Source: Achromobacter xylosoxidans (GTDB lineage: Bacteria; Pseudomonadota; Gammaproteobacteria; Burkholderiales; Burkholderiaceae_B). Taken from it: DNA of 64,000 nucleotides. The notes under the pieces are model-generated. The model saw nothing but the letters and a program-made list of their open reading frames with translations, was not told the DNA's origin and searched no databases. The stretch is taken from contig NZ_CP061008.1 of assembly GCF_014490035.1 (NCBI RefSeq), positions 3,472,001 to 3,536,000 of the forward strand, given 5' to 3'. This document shows, piece by piece, positions 9,286-18,066 of this stretch; the first letter of the stretch is position 1, and the number at the start of each line of letters is the position of its first letter. Both the position numbers and the translations under genes were made by a program.

Positions 9286-9726
9286 TCAACTACATATGCG
9301 CCGCCATGGCGCGACCCCGTGGGGCGAGCAGTAGCCCGCGCAGGGCGTCGCCATCGACATGCCGCTCTGGCAGCGCAGGTCCGGCGCCCGTTCGCCATAA
9401 GGCACCATGCCCTGGCAATCGCATTGCGCCAGTCCGGCGCCGGACGGCAGCTTCCGAGGCGGCTCCGGCGCGGCGGCGCGTTCGGCCTTGGCCTTGGGCG
9501 TTGGTGCGGGCGGCGGCGCGTCGTCGGCGGCATCGGCGCGCTCGATCACGCCCCGGACCTTGGCCGCCGGCATGCTGCAGGCCTTGGCGATGGCATTGAC
9601 CGTGCGGCCGTCGTTGGCCATGGACAGGATCTTCTTGTCAGCGCAGGCCGCCTCGGCGCGCGGCGCGGCGAGGACCCACAGCGCGAGCGCGGCGGCCAGG
9701 AAAATGCCGGGACTGGTCAGTGTCAT
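9286..9726 (-). CDS. Small exported Cys-rich hypothetical protein
   Basis: 146 residues, not assigned to a named family. It has a signal peptide (about residues 1-26, ending AEA), a short helical region (VNAIAKACSMPAAKVRGVIE), a Pro/Ala/Lys linker (PPPAPTPKAKAE), and a C-terminal block with cysteines at CDC, LRC, PC, YC and the penultimate residue. With two upstream cysteines after the signal peptide, several disulfides are plausible in the periplasm. A good Shine-Dalgarno (GGAGG, 7-nt spacing) supports the ATG at 9726. The gene is convergent with the spermidine-synthase-like gene and separated by 44 bp. Confidence 0.7.
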   Translation of the reverse strand: MTLTSPGIFLAAALALWVLAAPRAEAACADKKILSMANDGRTVNAIAKACSMPAAKVRGVIERADAADDAPPPAPTPKAKAERAAAPEPPRKLPSGAGLAQCDCQGMVPYGERAPDLRCQSGMSMATPCAGYCSPHGVAPWRRICS

Positions 9727-9944
9727 TGCACGCCTCCTGCACCCATGCCCGAATGAGGATGTACGGCGTAGTCTGGTCAGGCGAGAGGGTTCTGGCCAAG
9801 AGCGTAGTGCCGGCTATTTGGGGGTGTCAACGCAGCCCGATTGCCTAATACTTCTTGCGGACGCGGGCCGGGCGCCGGCGCTATTCCTAAGCATGAGGCG
9901 GCTTGGTGCGCGCGCCATGATGCGCGGGCACCAGCCCGGCGCGA

Positions 9945-10583
9945 TCAAGCTGCCGCGAACTCCGGATGCAATCCGGCCGCGAACGGATGCGCGACGACCT
10001 CCGATTGCGCCTGCGCGCGGGCCGCCTGCAGCGCGTCCGCGCCGCGTGCGGTGCCTTGCACCGAGAAGAAGGTCACGTTCTTCAGGCCCATCGTACCCAG
10101 CACGTGCCGCAGATACGGCGTAAGGAAGTCCGGCTGGCTCTGTCCGTCGCAGCCGAAGTCGCCGCCCGAGGAGATCGCCACGTATACCGGGCGGTCCTCC
10201 ATGCTGCCTTCCTTGCCGCGGGCCGTGATCTGGAAGGTGCTGCGCACCCGCACCACGTGGTCGATCCAGGTTTTCAACGATGCCGGCACGGTGAAGTTGT
10301 GCATCGGGGTCGCGATGACGACATGGGTCGCGGCCTGCAGGGACTGGATCAGTTCGGATGAGCGGCCCAGCGCGCCGCGATTCTCGCGTCCGTCCGTGGG
10401 GTCCTGGCGCGCGCTCAGCGCGGCCGCATAGTCGGAGTCGACCAAGGGCAGGGCAGTCGCGTCCACATCGACCACGGCCGCGCCCGGGGCGGCGGCGGTG
10501 AGCTGGTCGACGATGGCTTGCGACAGGCGATAGCTTTCGGAGGCGCGGCCGCGCGGGCTGCAGATGATGCGCAGGATATTCAT
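9945..10583 (-). CDS. azoR: FMN-dependent NADH-azoreductase
   Basis: 212-residue flavodoxin-fold quinone/azo reductase. The phosphate-binding loop starts right after the first strand (SPRGRASESYRLS), and typical AzoR segments follow (ATPMHNFTVPASLKTWIDHVVR, in part) before the FMN-binding SSGGDF. Such enzymes reduce quinones and azo dyes with NAD(P)H and protect against electrophile stress. The ATG overlaps the stop of the upstream GNAT gene (ATGA), so the two form a translationally coupled pair on the minus strand. A MocR-type regulator is divergent from them and is a candidate regulator. Confidence 0.9.
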   Translation of the reverse strand: MNILRIICSPRGRASESYRLSQAIVDQLTAAAPGAAVVDVDATALPLVDSDYAAALSARQDPTDGRENRGALGRSSELIQSLQAATHVVIATPMHNFTVPASLKTWIDHVVRVRSTFQITARGKEGSMEDRPVYVAISSGGDFGCDGQSQPDFLTPYLRHVLGTMGLKNVTFFSVQGTARGADALQAARAQAQSEVVAHPFAAGLHPEFAAA

Positions 10584-11053
10584 GACGCGGAAGTTTCCAG
10601 GGATTTGCTGAATCGGATGGCGCTGGTCAAGAGACCGGCGCGGAAGTAGAAGCGCTGGGCCAGGGCGTTGCCCAGGCCGGTGTCGAGCACCAGGCGGGCG
10701 CAGCCGTTGTCGCGAGCGGCGGCGTCCAGGGCTTGCAGCAGCCGGGCGCCCCAGCGTTCGCCGCGGCGGCCGTTGGCCACCACCAGGTCGTCCACATACA
10801 GAAAGCGGCCGTAGATCAGGTTTTCCTGCAGGCGGTAGCCGGCCAGCGCGACGGCTTGGCCCTGGTCCATGGCGGCCAGCAGCCGGTAGCCATCGGCGCG
10901 CATGCGGCTCACGCGCGCGATGAAATCGGCGTCTTCCTTCAGATGAGGCCTGAGTTCGCGCATGAGCGGCAGGCAGGCCCGCAGATCCTGCGGGCTTTCG
11001 ATGTGTTGCATGGTGGCTTCGGTCATGGATGCACTAGCGGTGTCGGGGTTCAT
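10580..11053 (-). CDS. GNAT-family N-acetyltransferase
   Basis: 157 residues with a GNAT fold. The acetyl-CoA binding region is recognisable as VDDLVVANGRRGERWGARLL (a variant of the Q/RxxGxG/A loop), followed by the strand ARLVLDTGLGNALAQRFYFRAGL. The acceptor substrate is unknown. Several in-frame Met codons (residues 1, 10, 15) could serve as start, so the first 14 residues are uncertain. It is first gene of the pair with azoR and is transcribed divergently from the MocR regulator, with 66 bp between the start codons. Confidence 0.8.
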   Translation of the reverse strand: MNPDTASASMTEATMQHIESPQDLRACLPLMRELRPHLKEDADFIARVSRMRADGYRLLAAMDQGQAVALAGYRLQENLIYGRFLYVDDLVVANGRRGERWGARLLQALDAAARDNGCARLVLDTGLGNALAQRFYFRAGLLTSAIRFSKSLETSAS

Positions 11054-11077
11054 GTGCAGTCATGTTAGGAGCCGCAT

Positions 11078-11099
11078 GCCATAATTAGAAGGGCCATAA
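11078..11099 (+). promoter_or_regulatory. Direct repeats in the GNAT/MocR intergenic region
   Basis: The heptamer GCCATAA occurs at 11078-11084 and 11093-11099, a 15-bp repeat period, between the divergent GNAT and MocR genes. MocR/PdxR regulators commonly bind direct repeats in their own divergent promoters, so this is a candidate operator; the assignment is inference. Confidence 0.4.
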
Positions 11100-11119
11100 A
11101 TTGAATTCTGGACTATGCC

Positions 11120-12553
11120 ATGATCAGCTCGCAGCCACAGGACCCGCCGGCGCCGCCGGACGGCGCCGAGCCCCTGTACCGCCAAGTCTATGAGCGCTTT
11201 CGCGGCGCCATCGCGCAGGGCACGCTCAAGCCGGGCGACCGCATTCCGTCGGCGCGGGCGCTGGCCAAGGAAATGGGCGTGGCGCGCGGCACGGTGGAGG
11301 TCGCGTATTCGCTCCTGGCATCGGAAGGCTATATCCAGGCGCGCGGCCAGGCCGGCACGGTGGTGGCGCCCGACCTGCAGCCCCAGCACGCGCCGCCGCC
11401 CGCCGTGGCCATTATTCCGCCCGAGACGCCCGGCGACGGCCCGGGCTGGCGCGAGCCTTCGGGCTTGCGGCCGTTCCAGATGGGCCTGCCGGCGCTGGAT
11501 GAATTTCCCCGCAAGCTCTGGGCCCGCCTGGGCGCGAGGCAGTTGCGCGGCCTGCAGGCCGCGGACCTGGCCTATCCGCCCCATGGCGGCCTGCCGGCCC
11601 TGCGCGGCGCGACCGCCGCCTATCTGCAGGTGGCGCGCGGCATCCATTGCCAGCCCTCGCAGGTGTTCATCACGGCCGGCTACAACAGCACGATGGCGCT
11701 GATCCTGCAGACGCTGTTCGAAGCAGGCGACCAGGTCTGGATGGAAGATCCAGGCTATCCCCCGACCCGCGCGCTGCTGGAGCAGGCGCGCTTGAAACCC
11801 GTACCCGTGCCGGTGGACCAGGACGGCATCATGGTCGGCGCCGGCATCGAGCGGGCGGGACGGGCGCGCGGCGCGGTGGTGACGCCTGCGCATCAAAGCC
11901 CCTTGAGCATGTCCTTGTCATTGCCGCGCCGGCAGGCGCTGCTGGACTGGGCCGAGCGTTGCGGAGCCTGGATCGTGGAAGACGATTACGACGGCGAATA
12001 CCGCTACGTCGGCCGCCCGCTGCCTGCCCTGAAGAGCCTGGATACGCAGGGGCGGGTGCTGTACGCGGGCACCTTCAGCAAGGTGCTGTTTCCCGGCCTG
12101 CGGCTGGCCTATCTGGTGGTGCCCGAGGCGCAGGCCGCGCGCTTCGCGCTATCGGCGCGCCTGCAGGCGGGCGCCGCGCCGGGCCTGACCCAGGCGATAT
12201 TGAGCGCCTTCATGGCCGAAGGCCATTTCGCCCGCCACATCCAGCGCATGCGCAAGCTGTACGCGGAACGGCGCGCGGCGACGGTGGCGGGCCTGCATGA
12301 TGCGCTGGGGCAGCGCCTGCGGATCGAACCGCAGCCCGGCGGCATGCATCTGGTGGCGCGTCTGGAACCCGGCCAGAGCGACGTGGCGTTGGCCGGGCGG
12401 ATGGAAGAGCAGGGCATGTATGCGGGCGCGCTGTCGCGCTGGTGCGCCGCGCCGCAGACGCAATCCGCGCTGCTGCTCAGCTTCACCAATATCGCCACGC
12501 AGGCGCAGGCCCGCGAACTGGGCCTGCGCATATTGCAGCTGATGCAGCCTTAG
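11120..12553 (+). CDS. MocR/PdxR-family transcriptional regulator
   Basis: 477 residues, the normal length for the family. An N-terminal GntR winged helix (about 18-85, LYRQVYERFRGAIAQGTLK and IPSARALAKEMGVARGTVE) is joined to a fold-type I aminotransferase domain (about 115-470). The PLP-binding Lys is visible in GTFSK at residue 321, and the cofactor Asp/Tyr region in VEDDYDGEYRY. Such regulators sense PLP or an amine through the aminotransferase domain. pdxS/pdxT are not adjacent here, so control of the divergent GNAT-azoR pair is more likely than a classical PdxR role. The 3' end overlaps the convergent AhpD-like gene by 4 bp. Confidence 0.9.
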   Translation: MISSQPQDPPAPPDGAEPLYRQVYERFRGAIAQGTLKPGDRIPSARALAKEMGVARGTVEVAYSLLASEGYIQARGQAGTVVAPDLQPQHAPPPAVAIIPPETPGDGPGWREPSGLRPFQMGLPALDEFPRKLWARLGARQLRGLQAADLAYPPHGGLPALRGATAAYLQVARGIHCQPSQVFITAGYNSTMALILQTLFEAGDQVWMEDPGYPPTRALLEQARLKPVPVPVDQDGIMVGAGIERAGRARGAVVTPAHQSPLSMSLSLPRRQALLDWAERCGAWIVEDDYDGEYRYVGRPLPALKSLDTQGRVLYAGTFSKVLFPGLRLAYLVVPEAQAARFALSARLQAGAAPGLTQAILSAFMAEGHFARHIQRMRKLYAERRAATVAGLHDALGQRLRIEPQPGGMHLVARLEPGQSDVALAGRMEEQGMYAGALSRWCAAPQTQSALLLSFTNIATQAQARELGLRILQLMQP

Positions 12554-13029
12554 TTCAGCCCGGACTTGTCCAGGCCGTAGGCCGCATCGGCCGAACCCGG
12601 CACGGTGCGGAACGCCACGTTCAGCCGGTTCCAGCCGTTGATCCCGACCACCAGCAGGGTGAGGTCCGAGATCTCCTTCTCAGAAAGCTGCGCGCGCGCC
12701 TCGTCATAGACCGCATCCGATACGCCCTGCGCCGACAGGGTGGTGACCGCCTCGGTCCAGGCCAGCGCCGCGCGCTCGCGCGGCGAGAACAGCGTGGACT
12801 CGCGCCAGATGGCGATGTGATGCAGGCGCAGCTCGCGCTCGCCGGCGATGCGGGCCTGCTTGACGTGCATGTCCAGGCAGAAGCCGCAGCCATTGATCTG
12901 CGAGGCGCGGATATCCACCAGTTCGCCGACCTCTTGCACGATGGGGGTCTTCTTCAGCGACATGCTGAATTCCAGGTACTTCCTGGACTGTTCCTCGGAC
13001 ACCTGGAAATAATTCAAACGCTGGCTCAT
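12550..13029 (-). CDS. Carboxymuconolactone decarboxylase/AhpD-family protein
   Basis: 159 residues. The AhpD-type active site is visible as Cys48-Gly-Phe-Cys51 with His55 (CGFCLDMH), preceded by Glu36. This matches alkylhydroperoxidase D-like proteins, which use the CxxC pair for peroxide reduction. Residues ERELRLHHIAIWRES and AALAWTEAVT are typical of the small helical domain. A Shine-Dalgarno (TAGGAAC) precedes the ATG. It is convergent with the MocR regulator, sharing 4 bp, and close to azoR, which fits a local theme of redox or electrophile defence. Confidence 0.88.
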   Translation of the reverse strand: MSQRLNYFQVSEEQSRKYLEFSMSLKKTPIVQEVGELVDIRASQINGCGFCLDMHVKQARIAGERELRLHHIAIWRESTLFSPRERAALAWTEAVTTLSAQGVSDAVYDEARAQLSEKEISDLTLLVVGINGWNRLNVAFRTVPGSADAAYGLDKSGLN

Positions 13030-13138
13030 GTTCCTACCTTTTCGATGCGTGTTGCCGAGCAGAATCTCGTGCTGACAGGATGCCGCGGCTTGGCCCAGGA
13101 AGGTAGTGCCATAAATGCAGTTTTCGCCTGGGCCATGC

Positions 13139-14434
13139 TCAGGCCGGCCAGCGCAGCACGAAGCGGGCGCCGCCCAGGGGGCTGTCGTGGATTTCGATGC
13201 CGCCGCCGTGGCTGGCGGCTACCCGCCAGACGATGGCCAGGCCCAGGCCGGCGCCGCCGGTGCCGCGGTCCCGGCTTTCGTCCAGGCGGATGAAGGGTTC
13301 GAACACCCGCGCGCGGTCGGCCGGCGCGATGCCGCCGCCGTCGTCGTCCACGATCAGCTCGAAGCCGCCCGCCGGACACTGGGTGAGCTTGACCTCCACG
13401 TGACGGCTGGCATAGCGCACCGCGTTTTGCACCAGGTTCAGCAAGGCCCGGCTCATGTAGCGCGGATGCAGCCGCACGCGCGGCGGGTAGTCGCGATGCA
13501 CATGGCACTGGATCGCACGCGCCTCGGCCTGGTGCGCCACCTGGGCCAGCGCTTCGCCCAGCCAGTCGCAGGTGTCCACGGTTTCCAGCCTGACGGAGTC
13601 GTCGCTGGGACGCTCCAGCCGCGCATAGACCAGCAGTTCGGCCACCAGCGTTTCCAGTTCGCAGATGTCGGCCTGCATGTCGCGCAGTATCTGATGCCGC
13701 TTGGGCTGGTGCTGGTCCTGGCCCAGCAGGGCGACCTCGAAGGACAGGCGCGCCAGCGGCGTGCGCAATTCGTGCGAGACCGCGTTGGTCAGGCTGCGCT
13801 GGTTTTCGACCAGCGCCGAAATGCGCTCGGCCATCTGATTAAAGCTCTCGCCCACGTGCCGCATGCCGGCCAGCCGCGACAGCCGCACCCGCACGCCGAG
13901 TTCGCCCTGGCCCATGCGCAGCGTGGCGTTGCGCAGCCGGTCCAGATCGCGCCACAGGGGCAGCGCCCAGAGCAGCAGCAGGATGATGCCGACGATCAGG
14001 CTTAGCGCGGCCCAGACGCCGACGGTGACCCACCGCTCCAGCACCGGCGCGCGCGGCAGGCGGACTTCCAGCCACTGTCTGGGCTCGCCGGACAATGGGA
14101 CGAGGTAAACGTTGTACTCGTCGCGCATGATCATGCCGAGCGCGGCCAGTTGCCGCTGCTCCGCTTCGCTGGGCGTGACCTTCTCGTCGGAGAGCAGGCT
14201 CAGGCCCAGTCCATAGAGCGGCTGGATGTCGTCGCGCAGGTGTTCGGCGCGCGCAACCGGGGCAATGCCATCGAGTTCCTTGCGCAGCACATGCATCTGT
14301 CCCCGGACGGCCTGGTACGACAGATCCGCGCTGACCGAATCCAGCAGATACATCAGGCTGCGTTCCACCAATTGCGACCCCGCGACATAACCGATGGCGG
14401 CGACGACAAAGATGCGGATCGCGAACTTGAACAT
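13139..14434 (-). CDS. Orphan sensor histidine kinase, RstB-like
   Basis: 431 residues. TM1 lies at 6-22, a periplasmic sensor of about 110 residues follows, and TM2 is at about 136-158. Then come a HAMP linker (165-215), a HisKA domain with phosphoacceptor His221 in SHELRTPLA, and a HATPase domain (LNLVQNAVRYA, DDDGGGIA, GGAGLGLAI). The layout and short periplasmic domain resemble RstB-type OmpR-family kinases. No response-regulator gene is adjacent: neighbours are AhpD-like and chrA genes. The ATG at 14434 is preferred over longer in-frame starts because it places the membrane segment at the N-terminus. Three direct repeats lie upstream. Confidence 0.88.
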   Translation of the reverse strand: MFKFAIRIFVVAAIGYVAGSQLVERSLMYLLDSVSADLSYQAVRGQMHVLRKELDGIAPVARAEHLRDDIQPLYGLGLSLLSDEKVTPSEAEQRQLAALGMIMRDEYNVYLVPLSGEPRQWLEVRLPRAPVLERWVTVGVWAALSLIVGIILLLLWALPLWRDLDRLRNATLRMGQGELGVRVRLSRLAGMRHVGESFNQMAERISALVENQRSLTNAVSHELRTPLARLSFEVALLGQDQHQPKRHQILRDMQADICELETLVAELLVYARLERPSDDSVRLETVDTCDWLGEALAQVAHQAEARAIQCHVHRDYPPRVRLHPRYMSRALLNLVQNAVRYASRHVEVKLTQCPAGGFELIVDDDGGGIAPADRARVFEPFIRLDESRDRGTGGAGLGLAIVWRVAASHGGGIEIHDSPLGGARFVLRWPA

Positions 14435-14495
14435 GTGGGATACGGCCGGATGAGGACTCGCGATGCTAGAGGCATACCGCCGGGCAGTCCGCCGA

Positions 14496-14526
14496 TATTT
14501 GTACGGTATTTGTAAAGTTGTTTGTA
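14496..14526 (-). promoter_or_regulatory. Triple direct repeat upstream of histidine kinase
   Basis: Repeats TATTTGTA at 14496-14503 and 14507-14514 and TGTTTGTA at 14519-14526 have an 11-12 bp period, between the kinase start (14434) and chrA (14631). This is the spacing used by OmpR-family response regulators. It may be the binding site of the kinase's unlinked partner. Confidence 0.45.
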
Positions 14527-14630
14527 GCGGCTGCGCGGGCGAGGTAAACCCGCCATATGGCCCGGCCCGTTCAGGCGGTTGAATCTGCCGCGGCGCCCGG
14601 CTATAAGCATGGGGCGGGGGCAGGACCCTC

Positions 14631-15911
14631 ATGCCCCGCCTGCCGATGAAGCCGAATCCCATGCCGCCGCTGCCTCCCCACCAAGACGAACATGTCGCCA
14701 GCAAGCCCGCCACCGCCACGCGCGAGCAGCCCGGCCAGGGCTCCTGTCTGGAAGTCTTCCTGGTTTTCCTGCGCCTGGGGCTGACGTCGTTCGGCGGGCC
14801 GGTGGCGCATCTGGCGTACTTCCGCACGGAATTCGTGGAGCGCCGGCGCTGGCTGGACGACTACGCGTACTCCGACCTGGTGGCGCTGTGCCAGTTCCTG
14901 CCGGGGCCGGCCAGCAGCCAGGTCGGCATGGCGATAGGCCTGAAGCGCGCCGGATGGGCCGGCATGCTGGCGGCCTGGGTGGCGTTCACGCTGCCCACGG
15001 CGATCGCGCTGATTCTCTTCGCGTTGGGCCTGGCGCAGTTCGGCTGGCTGTCCGCGTCGGGCGCCATCCATGGACTGAAGATCGCGGCGGTGGCCATCAT
15101 CGCGCAGGCGGTCTGGGGCATGGGCCGCTCGCTCTGTCCCGACCGCGAGCGGGCGGGGCTGGCGGTGGCTGCGGCGCTCATCACCATCCTGATGCCGACG
15201 ACCCTGGGGCAATTGAGCGCGATCCTGCTGGGCGCAATCGCCGGCATGGCCGCGCTGCAGGTACCGCCGCGTCCGGCCCTGGCGGTGCAGCCGCTGAAGA
15301 TCTCGCGCCGCGCCGGATACACGGCATTGGCGCTGTTCGTGCTGCTGTTGGCGGCCTTGCCGGCTTGGGCGGCGATCAGCGGCATGCCGCTGGCGCAGCA
15401 GCTCTCGGGCTTCTACCGCGCGGGCGCGCTGGTGTTTGGCGGCGGCCACGTGGTGCTGCCCTTGCTGGAATCCGCCTCGGTGGCGGGCGGCATGGTTTCC
15501 AACGCCGATTTCCTGGCAGGCTACGGCGCGGCGCAAGCCATGCCGGGGCCGCTATTCGCTTTTGCCGCCTTCCTGGGCGCGATGTCGTCCGGTCCCTTGT
15601 CAGGCTGGGCTGGCGGACTGGTGTTGCTGGCGGCCATCTTCCTGCCAGGCGCCTTGCTGGTGGCGGCTGCGCTGCCGTTCTGGGAAAGCCTGCGGCGGCG
15701 CGCGGGCGTGCGCAACCTGATCGCGGGCGTGAACGCGAGCGTCGTGGGCATCCTGCTGTCGGCGCTGTACGACCCGGTCTGGATCAGCGCCATCCGCGAC
15801 CGCGCGGACTTCGGGCTGGCCTTGCTGCTGTTCGGCCTGCTGGTCTATGCGCGCTGGTCGCCCGTCTGGGTGGTGCTGCTGGCCGCGGCCGGCGGCTGGG
15901 CGTTGGCCTAG
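14631..15911 (+). CDS. chrA: Chromate transporter, full-length ChrA family
   Basis: 426 residues with two homologous halves (DUF-CHR). The first has LRLGLTSFGGPVAHL and FLPGPASSQVGMAIG; the second repeats the pattern with AGALVFGGGHVVLPLLE and GAAQAMPGPLFAFAAF. About ten membrane helices are expected. ChrA proteins export chromate from the cytoplasm driven by membrane potential. A weak AGGA precedes the ATG at 14631; Met6 is an alternative start. No chrB or chrC regulator lies nearby, so sulfate or another oxyanion is possible. It is divergent from the histidine kinase. Confidence 0.9.
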   Translation: MPRLPMKPNPMPPLPPHQDEHVASKPATATREQPGQGSCLEVFLVFLRLGLTSFGGPVAHLAYFRTEFVERRRWLDDYAYSDLVALCQFLPGPASSQVGMAIGLKRAGWAGMLAAWVAFTLPTAIALILFALGLAQFGWLSASGAIHGLKIAAVAIIAQAVWGMGRSLCPDRERAGLAVAAALITILMPTTLGQLSAILLGAIAGMAALQVPPRPALAVQPLKISRRAGYTALALFVLLLAALPAWAAISGMPLAQQLSGFYRAGALVFGGGHVVLPLLESASVAGGMVSNADFLAGYGAAQAMPGPLFAFAAFLGAMSSGPLSGWAGGLVLLAAIFLPGALLVAAALPFWESLRRRAGVRNLIAGVNASVVGILLSALYDPVWISAIRDRADFGLALLLFGLLVYARWSPVWVVLLAAAGGWALA

Positions 15912-15945
15912 CGCAGCCGCCCCAAGACAACCCCGCGGCGTTGAA

Positions 15946-16740
15946 TCAGGACTGCCAGCGCGGCGGGCGTTTTTGCAGGAAGGCGTCTATGCCTTCGCAG
16001 GCGTCGGCTTCCATCATGTTGCGCGCCATCACGTCGCCCGCGTAGTCATAGGCATCCGCCAACGCCATCTGCCGCTGCTTGTAGAACATGCGCTTGCCGT
16101 AACGGATGGCCGTGGGACTCTTGGCCAGGATGTCGTCGACCAGCGCGCGCACGCGCTGGTCCAGCTGCGCCTCGGGCACCGCGTCGTTGATCAGGCCCCA
16201 ATCCCTGGCCTGGCCGGCATCGATGAAGCGCGCCGTCACCAGCATTTCAAAGGCGCGCTTGGCCGATACGTTGCGGCTGAGCGCGACGGCGGGCGTGGAG
16301 CAGAACAGGCCGACGTTGATGCCGGATACCGCGAACTTCGCCGTGTCGGCCGCCACGGCCAGGTCGCAGCTGGCCACCAGCTGGCAGCCTGCCGCGGTGG
16401 CGATGCCGTGCACCTTGGCGATCACCGGCACCGGCAAGGCCTGCAAACCCTGCATCACGGCGCTGCATTTCCTGAAGAGGTCGCGGTAGTAATCCAGCGA
16501 GGGCTGGCTGCGCATTTCGCGCAGGTCGTGGCCGGCGCAGAACGCCCGGCCGCTGGATTCGAGCACCACGCAGCGCACGCCGGCATCGCGCGACAGCGCG
16601 TCGATCTCCGCTTGCAGCGCGGCCAGCAGGCCTTCGGACAGCGCGTTGAACTGCCCGGGGCGGTTCAGGCGCAGCGTCACCACGCCGTCTTCGGCGTGGC
16701 GCGCCAGGATCGGCTCTTGCGCCGCTGCTTCGTTGTTCAT
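15946..16740 (-). CDS. Enoyl-CoA hydratase-like protein, ECHDC3 type
   Basis: 264-residue crotonase-fold protein. The CoA-binding and oxyanion regions are present (RAFCAGHDLREM; HGIATAAGCQLVASCDLA). The two glutamates that catalyse hydration in true enoyl-CoA hydratases are not seen: the GCQL segment has Gln, and the VSGINVG segment has Gly where PE is usual. This pattern is typical of the ECHDC3-like subgroup, whose reaction is not settled, so a different acyl-CoA reaction or a non-catalytic role is possible. ATG at 16740 has a clear Shine-Dalgarno (GGAG, 5-nt spacing). It is convergent with chrA. Confidence 0.87.
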   Translation of the reverse strand: MNNEAAAQEPILARHAEDGVVTLRLNRPGQFNALSEGLLAALQAEIDALSRDAGVRCVVLESSGRAFCAGHDLREMRSQPSLDYYRDLFRKCSAVMQGLQALPVPVIAKVHGIATAAGCQLVASCDLAVAADTAKFAVSGINVGLFCSTPAVALSRNVSAKRAFEMLVTARFIDAGQARDWGLINDAVPEAQLDQRVRALVDDILAKSPTAIRYGKRMFYKQRQMALADAYDYAGDVMARNMMEADACEGIDAFLQKRPPRWQS

Positions 16741-16793
16741 GTCGTCTCCAGGGTGGGCTATCCCTGGATAGTAGAGGCATACGCCGATCGGCG

Positions 16794-17993
16794 TCAGCCC
16801 GCCGCCAGACGCCGCGCCATGCCCGGCGACAGGCACAGCAGCGGCCCGACGATGACCGCGCCGATCAGCGCCATCGCCGCTTGCGGCGCCATGCCGCTGT
16901 CCAGCAGGAGAGTGGCGATGACGGCCGATCCGCTCATCTGGAACAGGCCATAGACCGCGGCCGCGGTGCCGGCGCGCTCGGCGAAGGGCTCCAGCGCCAG
17001 GCTCAGCCCGGACCCCAGCGCCAGCGAAAAGCCCACGGTCAACACCGCCACCGGCAACATGAAGACCCAGGCCGACAGGGGCAGCCACAGCCACGCGGCC
17101 AGGTGCATGGCGGCGGCCGCAAGCAGGGCGGCCATGCCCACGCGCACCATGGTGTGGCGGCCAAAGCGCGCGATGAAGGCAGGGGCCAGGAAGAAGGCGC
17201 CGATATTGATCGCCGCGTTGCCGCCGAACCAGGCGGAGAAGCCCAGTTCGGAATAGCCCAGTTGCTGCACCAGCACTACCGGCGCGGCGGACACGAACAC
17301 CAGGATCATCGCCATGCCGGCCATGCCGAACGCCGCGAAATACAGAAAGCGGCCGCTGGCCGCGATCGGCGCATAGCGGCGCAGGCTGTAGAGCGCGCCG
17401 TGGGGCTTGGGCGGCGCGGCGCGGGTTTCCTCGAAGCGGATCGCCAGGAATCCCGCAAGGGTCAAGGCGAACAGCACCATGAAGACGAAGGTGCTGCGCC
17501 AGCCCGCGTGCACGGCCAGCGCGCCGCCCACCATGGGCGCCAGCGCAGGCACGGTGCACAAGGCGCCGTTCAAATAGCTGTAGACGCGCGCGCCGACTGC
17601 GGGGCTGAAGCAATCACGGACCGCGGCAAAGGCGACCAGCGAGGCCGAGCACGCGCCCAGCCCCTGGATCACGCGGGCAACATAGAACACGTCCAGCGAC
17701 GTGGCCGCGGCGCCCAGCGCCGAGCCCAGCAGATAGGCCAGCGCGCCGCCCAGCGCCACGGGCCGCCGGCCATAGCGGTCGGCCAGCGGACCGATCAGCA
17801 CCTGGCCCACGCCCACGGCGAAGATGAAGAGGGTGATGCTGGCTTGCAGCGCGGTGACTGGCTGGCCGTAATCCTGCGCCATGACGGGCAAGGAGGGCAG
17901 ATAGATATCGATGCCCATGGGCGTAAGCGTGACCAGTCCCATCAGGAGACCGATCAGCCAGCGTTGGCCGCGAGGGGATAATGCAGACTTCAT
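16794..17993 (-). CDS. Bcr/CflA-family multidrug efflux MFS transporter
   Basis: 399 residues with 12 predicted helices. The Bcr/CflA signature is clear: TPMGIDIYLPSLP in TM1, and the MFS motif A loop GPLADRYGRRP between TM2 and TM3. The motif C-like sequence near VIQGLGACSASLV supports an antiporter that extrudes drugs or small metabolites by proton exchange. The ATG at 17993 is chosen (ATG at 18011 also possible) because longer in-frame starts would run into the divergent SelW-like gene. Confidence 0.88.
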   Translation of the reverse strand: MKSALSPRGQRWLIGLLMGLVTLTPMGIDIYLPSLPVMAQDYGQPVTALQASITLFIFAVGVGQVLIGPLADRYGRRPVALGGALAYLLGSALGAAATSLDVFYVARVIQGLGACSASLVAFAAVRDCFSPAVGARVYSYLNGALCTVPALAPMVGGALAVHAGWRSTFVFMVLFALTLAGFLAIRFEETRAAPPKPHGALYSLRRYAPIAASGRFLYFAAFGMAGMAMILVFVSAAPVVLVQQLGYSELGFSAWFGGNAAINIGAFFLAPAFIARFGRHTMVRVGMAALLAAAAMHLAAWLWLPLSAWVFMLPVAVLTVGFSLALGSGLSLALEPFAERAGTAAAVYGLFQMSGSAVIATLLLDSGMAPQAAMALIGAVIVGPLLCLSPGMARRLAAG

Positions 17994-18066
17994 GGCAGGC
18001 TCGGGGTCCATTGCGGACCCGGGAAAACCCGATATTATCCATGAACCGGCGTAGAATCTTCCAGCT

